From assembly GCA_036389155.1 (NCBI GenBank), contig DASVQN010000017.1, positions 62,001 through 126,000 of the forward strand: DNA of 64,000 bases, written 5' to 3'. This stretch comes from CADCVT01 sp036389155 (GTDB lineage Bacteria; Actinomycetota; Thermoleophilia; Solirubrobacterales; Solirubrobacteraceae). Under the pieces are notes generated by a model, which did not search any database, was not told where the DNA came from, and saw nothing but the letters and a program-made list of their open reading frames with translations. Position numbers and translations under genes: made by a program. Below are positions 48,424-56,600 of this stretch, in pieces (position 1 is the stretch's first letter; each line of letters starts with the position of its first letter).

Positions 48424-49374
48424 ATGCGGACGTTGCTCGCGATCGTCGTCGCGCTGACCGCGTTCGGCGCCCTCGGCTGCGGCGACGACGGCAAGCCCGG
48501 CGGCGCCCCCGAGAACAGCGCGATCCAGCGCGATCCGGCCAACGCCGGCAAGCGCATCACGGTCGGCTCGAAGAACTTCACCGAGCAGTACGTCCTGGGG
48601 GAGCTCTACGCGCAGGCGCTGCAGGCCGCGGGCTTCGACGTGCGCAAGCGCCTCGACCTCGGCGACGAGAAGGTCGCCTTCAGGGCGCTCAGGCGCGGCC
48701 GGATCGACGCCTACCCCGAGTACACGGGCACGGCGCTCACCGCCTTCTACCGCGTGCCGACGCAGGACGTCCCGCGCGACAAGGACCGGTCGTTCGCCCA
48801 GCTCGCGGAGGACCTCACGGCCGACGGCATCACCGCGCTCCCGCAGACCCCGTTCCAGAACACCTTCGTCCTGACGTCGACGAAGGACACCGCGGAGGAC
48901 CTCGGGAACCCGGACACGATCTCCGACCTCGTCGGGAAGGCGGGATCCGGCAGGTCGCTCTCCGCGTTCCCGGAGTGCCGGCCGCGCCCGGACTGCTTCC
49001 TCGGCCTGAAGACCACCTACGGCTGGTCGCCCCGGTTCGTGTCCTCCGAGGGCAAGTTCGAGGACCTCGACCAGGGCCAGGCCGACTTCACCTTCGGCTT
49101 CGGGACCGACGGCGAGCTCACGCTCGACAAGTACGTCACCTACGACGACGACAAGCAGCTCTTCCCGCCGTACTACGTGACGCTCCTGGTCCGCGACGAC
49201 GCCGCGACCCGGCTCGGCGACAGCGGGCGCAAGGTGGTCGAGGCCGTGCAGAGGCCGCTGACCGAGCAGGTCATGCAGGAGCTGAACTCCCGCGTCTCGC
49301 TCGACAAGCAGCTGCCCGAGGCGGTGGCCCGCGACTACCTGCGCGAGCAGGGATTCGTCAGGGGCGGGAGCTAG
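48424..49374 (+). CDS. Paralogous quaternary-amine ABC substrate-binding lipoprotein
   Basis: A 316-residue protein with lipobox ALGC, ITVGSKNFTEQYVLGELYAQ, IDAYPEYTGTALTAFYR, FPECRPRPDCFLGLK and LTEQVMQELNSRVSLDKQ. Its architecture and motifs match the divergent neighbour, but residues around the ligand cage differ, so the two may bind different solutes. No membrane or ATP-binding component is adjacent. ATG at 48424. The end overlaps the convergent small membrane protein by 4 nt. Confidence 0.88.
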   Translation: MRTLLAIVVALTAFGALGCGDDGKPGGAPENSAIQRDPANAGKRITVGSKNFTEQYVLGELYAQALQAAGFDVRKRLDLGDEKVAFRALRRGRIDAYPEYTGTALTAFYRVPTQDVPRDKDRSFAQLAEDLTADGITALPQTPFQNTFVLTSTKDTAEDLGNPDTISDLVGKAGSGRSLSAFPECRPRPDCFLGLKTTYGWSPRFVSSEGKFEDLDQGQADFTFGFGTDGELTLDKYVTYDDDKQLFPPYYVTLLVRDDAATRLGDSGRKVVEAVQRPLTEQVMQELNSRVSLDKQLPEAVARDYLREQGFVRGGS

Positions 49375-49841
49375 CCGGAGCCGACCGCGGCGCGGAGCGC
49401 GTCCAGCCGGCGCCGCGCCTCGGCGATCTGGCCGCCCACGCGATCGGCGGGAGCGCGCTCGCGGACCGAGCGGTCGAGCGCGTCGAGCTGTTCGGTCAAA
49501 GCGCCGAGCGCGCGTGGATCGGCGGTGGTGAGCGCGGCCCGGTTGTCCGCGAGCGCCTTGCGCACCCGGGCCAGGTCGGCGCGCGCCGCGTCGTACTCGG
49601 TCGGGGCCACGACCTCCCCGGCGCGCACGGCCTGCCCGTACTCGATCTGCAGCAGCTCGAAGCCGTTCTCGGCCTCCTGCAGCGCGCGGCGCGCGTCGTC
49701 GGCGCGATCCTCCGCGGAGGAGCCCGAGTCGCCGGTCGCCAGCACGATCGCGATCGCGGCGAGCGCCAGGACGCCGACGACGGCCACGGCGACCAGGCGC
49801 TGCCGCCGGCGCTGCCGGCCGACCTCGCGGTACAGCGACAT
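49371..49841 (-). CDS. Membrane-anchored coiled-coil hypothetical protein
   Basis: 156 residues: a basic cytoplasmic lead (YREVGRQRRRQR), one membrane helix (LVAVAVVGVLALAAIAIVLA) and an extracytoplasmic helical part rich in Ala, Arg, Asp and Glu (DDARRALQEAENGFELLQIE) with a coiled-coil pattern. No domain is recognised. It overlaps the stop of the hydantoinase-like gene by 1 nt and is the last gene of the iron operon. Confidence 0.65.
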   Translation of the reverse strand: MSLYREVGRQRRRQRLVAVAVVGVLALAAIAIVLATGDSGSSAEDRADDARRALQEAENGFELLQIEYGQAVRAGEVVAPTEYDAARADLARVRKALADNRAALTTADPRALGALTEQLDALDRSVRERAPADRVGGQIAEARRRLDALRAAVGSG

Positions 49842-51919
49842 CAGCGGCAGACCAGCGCGACGGCGGGCCCGCGGTTGCCGTTCACGGCCGCGGCGGCGCC
49901 GGCGAAGATGTCCTCGGCACGTCGGCTGTCGCTGAGGTCGACGACGTGCGCGCCCGACACGACGCAGACCCGCGGCAGCATCGCGGCGACGCCGAGGTTC
50001 GTCGTGCCGGCGGCCACGGCGTCGCGCAGCTGGTCGAGGAGCCCCGCGCCGTCGTCGGCGGCGACGACGCGCCGGGTCGGCTCGGCGACCGGGACCGCGC
50101 CGAGCCCGTCGACCACGGCGACGCGCGAGCCGCGCTCGTCCGCGAAGACGCGGTAGAAGCCGGTCGCGGCGACGACGCGCAGCGTGTCCGCGTGCGCGCC
50201 GGTGGCGTCGGCGGCGACCGCGCGCTGCTCGTCCTCGTCGAGCGGCCTGCGGGCCGCGACCCCGGACTCGAGCGCGACGGCGCCCGTGGCCACCGCGCGC
50301 AGCACGCCCTCCTTGGCCTCGAACATGCTCGTGACGCTGACGGTCAGCGGCGCGGCCCCGGCGTCGACACACGCGCGCTCGGCGTCGCGGACGAGCTCGG
50401 CGGCGCCGTTGCCGGACGAGTGGCGCACGAGCTCGACGCGGACCAGCGACAGCGCGGCGCCGATCGACGACAGCACCTCGGGGTCCTCCGGGAGCAGGAC
50501 CGGCCGGCCGAGCCGCTTGGCGACCTCCGGCGCGAGCGCTCCGCCCGCGCCGCCCAGGGCGACGATCGGCACGTCGCGGCCGAGGTCGTGGGCGCGCCCG
50601 GCCTCGGCGGCGGCCTCGGCGATCTTCTCTACCGCGCCGTCGAGCACGTCCCGGGCGACGTCGAGCGCGTCGCGCCGCAGGCGCCGCCCGAGCGCCGCGA
50701 AGGCCAGCCGGGCGGCCTCGCCGTCGCGCCCCTCGACGCAGCCCAGCGCGGTGGCCGCACACGTGGCGGTGATCGCCCACGCGCGGCCGTCGGGCGCGGC
50801 GACGGTCGCGTAGGCCGGAGGATCGCCCCGCCGGGGCGCAGTGACCCCGGCCTGCGCCTCGCGCAGGTCCGCGGGGTCGGCGAAGCACGCGTACGGAAGG
50901 TCGGCGACGTGGGCGCTGCGCGGCCCGACGTCCTCGATGCGGCGCCGGCCGAGGCGGGCCATCGAGCCGCCCGCCGCGCCGACGACCCACGAGTCGACCG
51001 ACCGGATCGCGGTCGGCCTGCCCATCACCCGCACGTCGCGCAGCACCGTGCGCCCGCGTTTGACGATCGAGACGTTCGAGCTCGTCCCGCCGCACTCGAC
51101 GACGATCGCGTCGGTCAGGCCGAGCCGGTGCAGGGCGGCGGCGACGCCGGCGGCCGGGCCCGAGCCGATCGTGAGCGACGGCGCGCGGCGGAACGCGTCG
51201 AGCGCCATCGCGCCGCCGTCCCCGCGCAGGACGAGCAGCGGGACGTCGATGCCCGCCTCGGCCAGGACGCGCTCGACGACGCGCGCGGTGCCCTCGACGA
51301 CCGGCAGGATCGAGGCGTTGATCGCCGCCGACACCGTCCGCAGCTCCAGGCCATAGCTGCCCGTCAGCTCGTGGCCCGCGCAGACCGGGAGCCCGCACGC
51401 GCGGGCGCGCGCCGCGACGCGGTCCTCCTGCTCGGGCGCGTCGACGCTGAAGGCCCCGCTGACCGCCACGGCCGTGCAGCCGGCCGCGGCGAGCTCCTCG
51501 AGCGCGCCGTCGATCGCCGCGTCGTCCAGCCCGTGCGTCGCGTCGAGGAAGACGTGCTCGGTCGCCAGCACGCGACCGGCCGCGAGCCGCAGGTCGCCGA
51601 CCCTGGTGCGCTTGCGCGCGCGGCGCAGCTCGGGGTGGGCGCCGATGCCGACCACGCCGACGCGCGCCACGTCGCCCTCCAGCAGCGCGTTCATCGCGGT
51701 GGTCGTCGAGTAGGCGACGAGCTCGACGGCGGACCGCCGCTCGCCCAGGTCGTCGAGCAGCCGCGTCAGCGCGTCGCCGACGCCGGCGACGACGCCCTCC
51801 GGCGCGTGGTGGCTCGTCGGGACGACCGCCTGCGCGAGCAGCGTGACCGGGCTCGTGGAGACGGCGACGGCCTTCGTGAAGGTGCCGCCGACGTCGACGC
51901 CGACGCGCAGCGCGGTCAC
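49841..51919 (-). CDS. Hydantoinase/oxoprolinase (HyuA-like) family protein
   Basis: 692 residues of the ASKHA-fold ATP-dependent amidohydrolase family. The N-terminal LRVGVDVGGTFTKAVAV is the ATP phosphate loop. YSTTTAMNALLEGD, ASILPVVEGTARVVERVL, VVECGGTSSNVSIVKRG and VALGGAGGALAPEVAKRLG are family blocks. The large HyuB partner is absent. Its reaction may be hydantoin or oxoproline opening; in this iron operon it could have another role. GTG start overlaps the FTR1 stop (GTGA). The 3' domain (residues about 530-692) is divergent. Confidence 0.8.
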   Translation of the reverse strand: MTALRVGVDVGGTFTKAVAVSTSPVTLLAQAVVPTSHHAPEGVVAGVGDALTRLLDDLGERRSAVELVAYSTTTAMNALLEGDVARVGVVGIGAHPELRRARKRTRVGDLRLAAGRVLATEHVFLDATHGLDDAAIDGALEELAAAGCTAVAVSGAFSVDAPEQEDRVAARARACGLPVCAGHELTGSYGLELRTVSAAINASILPVVEGTARVVERVLAEAGIDVPLLVLRGDGGAMALDAFRRAPSLTIGSGPAAGVAAALHRLGLTDAIVVECGGTSSNVSIVKRGRTVLRDVRVMGRPTAIRSVDSWVVGAAGGSMARLGRRRIEDVGPRSAHVADLPYACFADPADLREAQAGVTAPRRGDPPAYATVAAPDGRAWAITATCAATALGCVEGRDGEAARLAFAALGRRLRRDALDVARDVLDGAVEKIAEAAAEAGRAHDLGRDVPIVALGGAGGALAPEVAKRLGRPVLLPEDPEVLSSIGAALSLVRVELVRHSSGNGAAELVRDAERACVDAGAAPLTVSVTSMFEAKEGVLRAVATGAVALESGVAARRPLDEDEQRAVAADATGAHADTLRVVAATGFYRVFADERGSRVAVVDGLGAVPVAEPTRRVVAADDGAGLLDQLRDAVAAGTTNLGVAAMLPRVCVVSGAHVVDLSDSRRAEDIFAGAAAAVNGNRGPAVALVCR

Positions 51920-53151
51920 GTCGCCGGCGCCTGCACCGTCGCGCGACGGCGGGCGGGCTGGACCGCGAAGACCCAGATCGCGCCGAGGACGAAGACCGCG
52001 AGCAGGATGCTCTGCGCGACGATCCCCTCCCGGGTCGGGTGGATCCCCGTGAGCTCGGCCACGAACACCGGCAGCCGCGCCCAGCCGCCGGCGATCGGCG
52101 TGACGCCGATGACGTCGGCCTCCTGCAGCGAGCGCACCGCGTTGCCGGTGAAGGCCACGCTGAGCAGCAGCAGGATCGACGCACCGGTGATCAGCATCGG
52201 CTTGATCGGGAGCTTGCGCCCGACGCCGAGCACGGCGTATCCGACGCCGGCCAGCGCGATCGCCGCGGCCACGGCGCCGAGGACGACCCAGAGCGCGAGC
52301 CCCTCGGCGAACAGGCTGAGCGCCTGGTAGAAGAGCACGGTCTCGAAGCCCTCGCGGTAGACCGCGGTAAAGCCCAGGCCCGCGAAGGCCAGGCCCGAGC
52401 CGGCCGAGATGGCGGCGGCGGTGCGCGCGCGCATGAACTCCATCCGCCGCTTGTGCTCCAGGCGCTGGATCAGCCAGAAGCTCACGATGACGAGGACGAC
52501 CACCGCAGCCAGGGCGGTGACCGCCTCGAGCACCTCCCGGTTGACCGGGGTGATCTCGAGCACGACCGTCGCGAGGACCCACGTGATCGCGGTCGCGACC
52601 ACCGCGCCCGCGACGCCGAGGCCGAGCGGGCGCTTGTAGTTCGCGGCGCGGCCGGCCGCCAGCGAGCCGAGGAGGATCGCGATGAGCAGCACGGCCTCGA
52701 CGCCCTCGCGGAACAGGATCGAGAACGAGAACCCGAAGGCGATGGCGGGCGCGGCGATGCCCTTCTCGGCCAGCTCGCGGTCGACGTCGAGCAGCTGGCC
52801 GCGCAGCTTGACCGTCGTGCCCCGGACGTCGTCGACCGGCGCCCCGTCGCGGATCTGGTTGCGCAGCGTCGCGAACGTGAACTCGGCGTCGAGCACCAGG
52901 TTCGGATTGCGCAGCCGCAGCGGGACCTCGACGAACTCGAAGTGATCGAGGTAGGCGGTGCGCGCCAGCCTGTAGGCCCGGTCGCGGTCGCCGGCCTTCA
53001 CCGCCTCGAGCGCCTCTGACACCTTGGCGCGCGCCTGCACCATCTCCCGGCGGCCGCGCTCGGTGGCCGACTCGCCCGCCTCGGCGGGCGCGGCCGGGGC
53101 GAGCGCCAGCAGGGCCAGGACGATCAGCAGCAGCGCCGCCGGGACCTTCAT
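51916..53151 (-). CDS. efeU: FTR1 family iron permease
   Basis: A 411-residue permease with a signal-like N-terminus, an extracytoplasmic helical domain (about residues 25-135) and seven or so membrane helices. Both iron-binding REGxE motifs are present: FREGVEAVL (148-152 core) and YREGFETVL (265-269 core). It imports ferric (or oxidised ferrous) iron. The extracytoplasmic domain resembles the small lipoprotein encoded just upstream, which overlaps it by 4 nt. The basic C-terminus is cytoplasmic. Confidence 0.9.
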   Translation of the reverse strand: MKVPAALLLIVLALLALAPAAPAEAGESATERGRREMVQARAKVSEALEAVKAGDRDRAYRLARTAYLDHFEFVEVPLRLRNPNLVLDAEFTFATLRNQIRDGAPVDDVRGTTVKLRGQLLDVDRELAEKGIAAPAIAFGFSFSILFREGVEAVLLIAILLGSLAAGRAANYKRPLGLGVAGAVVATAITWVLATVVLEITPVNREVLEAVTALAAVVVLVIVSFWLIQRLEHKRRMEFMRARTAAAISAGSGLAFAGLGFTAVYREGFETVLFYQALSLFAEGLALWVVLGAVAAAIALAGVGYAVLGVGRKLPIKPMLITGASILLLLSVAFTGNAVRSLQEADVIGVTPIAGGWARLPVFVAELTGIHPTREGIVAQSILLAVFVLGAIWVFAVQPARRRATVQAPAT

Positions 53152-53561
53152 CGCAGCGCGGCCTCGGCCTTCCCGAGGTCGGCGATGACGGCCTCGACGG
53201 ACCTGCGGACCTGCACGACGGGCTTGTCCGCCTTCATGTCGGCGCGCAGGTCGCGGCTGATCTGCTCCTCGAGGCTCTCGTTGAGCTCGTGGTCGCGCTG
53301 CTCGAGCGCCTCCTCGACCTCCTCGAAGTGCGAGACGTACGCCTCGGCGACCTGCTCCTCGGCCGCGGCGGCGTCGCCGTCCTCGTACGTCGCCAGCGCG
53401 GCCTGGAGCGCGTCGCGGGTCTCGCCGACCTCGCGCAGCGCCGTCGCCGTGCCGCCCGACTCCGACCGGGCGCTCGTGCCGGAGGACGAGTCGTCGTCGC
53501 CGCAGCCGGCGAGGGCGAACGAGGCGGCGGTGGCGACGGGGGCGAGACGGCGCAGGATCAC
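53148..53561 (-). CDS. Small lipoprotein, EfeO/FTR1-extracytoplasmic-domain-like
   Basis: A 137-residue lipoprotein (lipobox ALAGC) with a Ser/Asp-rich linker and a helical domain TRDALQAALATYEDGD, AEAYVSHFEEVEEALEQRD and DLRADMKADKPVVQVRRS. The H-F-E pattern (His and Glu on helices) mirrors the YLDHFEFVEVPL block of the FTR1 N-terminal domain, so it probably binds iron and hands it to the permease. GTG at 53561 lies 4 nt after a TTAGGG/CCCTAA dyad. First gene of the operon 53561-49371. Confidence 0.75.
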   Translation of the reverse strand: MILRRLAPVATAASFALAGCGDDDSSSGTSARSESGGTATALREVGETRDALQAALATYEDGDAAAAEEQVAEAYVSHFEEVEEALEQRDHELNESLEEQISRDLRADMKADKPVVQVRRSVEAVIADLGKAEAALR

Positions 53562-53565
53562 AGTG

Positions 53566-53579
53566 TTAGGGCTCCCTAA
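53566..53579. promoter_or_regulatory. TTAGGG-CT-CCCTAA dyad, probable iron-responsive operator
   Basis: A 6+6 perfect inverted repeat with a 2-base centre, immediately upstream of the iron operon's first GTG. It shares the TTAGG/CCTAA ends of DtxR/IdeR boxes but is shorter (14 against 19 bp). An iron-dependent repressor is the natural candidate. Confidence 0.55.
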
Positions 53580-53676
53580 GTCGGTGGACGGGAGGAGTGT
53601 AGGGAATCCCGTCCGCCGAGGTCGGATAAGCCCGGTCCTGGCGCCGGGCGAGGTTAGGCTGCGGTGGGCGACGCGC

Positions 53677-56600
53677 TCAGCGCGGCGGCGTGACGAGGCG
53701 CAGCCTCGCCTTCCGGGCGAGCGAGCGCTGACCGTCGAGGCGGATCGCGCCGCGCATCACCGCGGCGATCGCGCCGAGCCGGCGCAGGAGGCCGGCGCCG
53801 CGCTCGCTGAGGGTGAAGCTCAGCGGGCGCTGCGTGCCGGGCGCGATCGTCATCGGCCGCGCCTTCGGCGTCAGGAAGATGGGGACGACCTTCCGGGTCC
53901 GTGCCGACTTGCGCCGCAGCTTGAGCGTGACGGTGCCCAGGCACCGCGGCCCGTCCTTCGGGCAGACGGCGACGTAGCCGCTGGCGACATGGACCGCTTG
54001 GCCGCGCACCCTGACCTTCACGCGGCCCGTCCGCTTGAGCCGCCATGGCGCGAGCTTGCGCTGCGCTGCGGGCTGCACCGGTGCGGGTGTCGGAGCGGGA
54101 GGCGGGGCGGGGGCGGGCAGGGGGTCCGGTGCCACGGACTGGCGGCTCGGGTCGAGCGGGAAGGCGTCGCGGTCGTCGGGCGCGCCGTCGTTGTCGTCGT
54201 CGGTGTCGGCGTTGTCCGGCGTTCCGTCCCCGTCGGTGTCGAGGTTACGGGTCGTCCCCGTCCCCGTCACGACCACCGTGAGGGTCGGGGCGTTGGAGGC
54301 GATCGTCACCGTGGCCGACTTGGGGCCGGTCCCGACGGGGTCGAAGCGCATCCGGACCTTGCACGTGTCGCCGGCGTCGAGCGCGGTGCCGGTCGCGCAG
54401 TCGCCGGCGGCGCCGCTGAGCCGCGCGAACTGGCCGACGTCGCCCGAGAGCGCGAGGCTGGTCAGCGTCACGGGCTCGCTCCCGGTGTTGGCGACGGTGG
54501 CGCTCTGGCCAGCCGCCCCCTCCTCGAGGTCGCGCGACCCGAACGCCAGCGAGGGCGGGTCGCTGGAGATCTCGGTCTGGACGCCGCTGCCGCTCAGCGC
54601 GACGACGAGCGCGGGGGCGTTGGAGGCGATGGTCAGCGTCGCCGCCTTCGCCCCGATCGTGCTCGGGTCGAAGCGCAGGCGGACCGCGCAGCTCTGCGCC
54701 GGGTCGAGCCGGGTGGTCGTGGTGCAGTCGCCGGGAGCGTCGCCCACGCGCGCGAACTGCGTCGCGTCGCCCGCGAAGGTCAGGCCGGTGAGCGTGACCA
54801 CGTCCGAGCCGGTGTTGGTGATCGTCGCCGTCTGCGTGGGGGTGGCGCCGGTGTCGAGGTCGCGCTCGCCGAACGTCAGGGCGGCCGGGGATCGCGAGAG
54901 CTCGGTGTGGACGCCGGTGCCGCTCAGCGCGACGGGCAGCGAGGGCGCGTTCGAGGCGATGGTCAGGGTCGCGGCCTTCGCGCCGCTCGAGCCGGGGTCG
55001 AAGCGCCAGCGCAGCGTGCACGTCGCGCCGGCCGCGAGCGTGGCGGACACGGCACAGTCGGTCGCGGAGTCGGTGAGCCGCGCGAACTCGGTCGTGTCGC
55101 CGGAGAGCGTCAGCGCGCTCAGCGTGACCGGCTGGCTTCCGACGTTGGCGACGATCGAGGTCTGCGCCGCGGTCGGGCCGTCGCCGATCGAGCGATTCCC
55201 GAACGCGAGCGCGGCGGGCGTCGCGGCGAGCTGCGTCTGGGTCCCGCTGCCCGTCAGGGCGACGCTCACCGGCGCGGCGTTCGAGGTGACGGCGAGCGTG
55301 CCGGCCTTCGCGCCGGTGGTGGTCGGGTCGAAGCGCACGCGCAGCGCGCAGGTCGCGCCGGCGGTGAGGGTGCCACCGGCGACGCAGTCCCCGGCGGCGC
55401 CGGTCAGGCGCGTGAACTGCGTCGTGTCGCCGGTCAGCGTCAGGCCGCTCAGCGTCACCGGCTCGGTGCCCGGATTCGAGACCGTCGCCGTCGCCACGGC
55501 GGCCGGGCCGTCGTCGATGTCGCGGGCGCCGAACGCGAGCGTTCCCGGCGTCGCCGCGACCTGGGTCTGGATGCCGCTGCCGCTGAGGTCGATCGTGCTC
55601 GGGCCGGCATTCGAGGTGATCGAGACCGTCGCGACCTTCGCGCCGATCGAGGACGGGTCGAATGCCACGCGAACGCTGCACGCCGCCCCGGCCACGAGGG
55701 TCGTGGTCGCGGCGCAGTCGCCCGCGGCGCCGGTCAGCCGCGCGAAGTGCGCCGCGTCCCCAGACAACGTGAGCGCGGAGAGGCTGACGGTCTGCGTGCC
55801 GGTGTTGGTGATCGTCGCGCTCTGCGCGGTCGTCGGCCCGTCGTCGATGTCCCGCGCGCCGAAGGCCAGCGCCACGGGCGTCGTCGACAGCTGCGTCTGG
55901 ATCCCGGTGCCGCTCAGCGCCACCGTGACCGGCGGCGCGTTGGAGGTGATGGTCAGCGTCGCGCCCTTCCCCCCGACGGTCGACGGGTCGAACTGCAGCC
56001 GCACGACGCAGCTGTCGCCGGCGGCGAGCGGCGTGCCCGCGGCGCAGTCGCCGCCGACGCCGGTCAGCCGCTGGAACTGCGCCGCGTCGCCGGCGAGCGA
56101 CAGCCCGGTGAGCGTGACGGGCTCGGTCCCCGTGTTCGCGATCGTCGAGCTCTTCACGGCCGTCGCCCCGTCGTCGATGTCGCGCGCGCCGAAGGCGAGG
56201 GAGACCGGCGTGGGGGAGATCTCGGTGCGCGGCACGCGGAAGACCGCGATGCGCTGGTTCAGCCGGTCGGCGGCGTAGATCTGCGTGCCGACCATCGCGA
56301 GGCCCATCGGCTCGGTGAGCTGGGCGGCGGCGTAGCCCTGGGCGGCCGCGCGGCAGGTCGTGGCCGCCGTGCAGGCATCGGGGGCGCCCGCGCCGGCGTT
56401 GACGCCACTGCCGAACGCGCGCACGAAGACGCCGTCGGTGCCGAAGACGCTGACCCGTGCGTTGTACCGCTCGGCCACGTAGACGGCGCCGTCGCCCACC
56501 GCGACGCCGGAGGGGAAGCTGATCTGGCCGGCGGCGCCGCCCTGGCTGCCCGCCCGGCACCCCGTCGTGGTGGTGCAGATGTCCGGGTTGCCGCTGGTGC

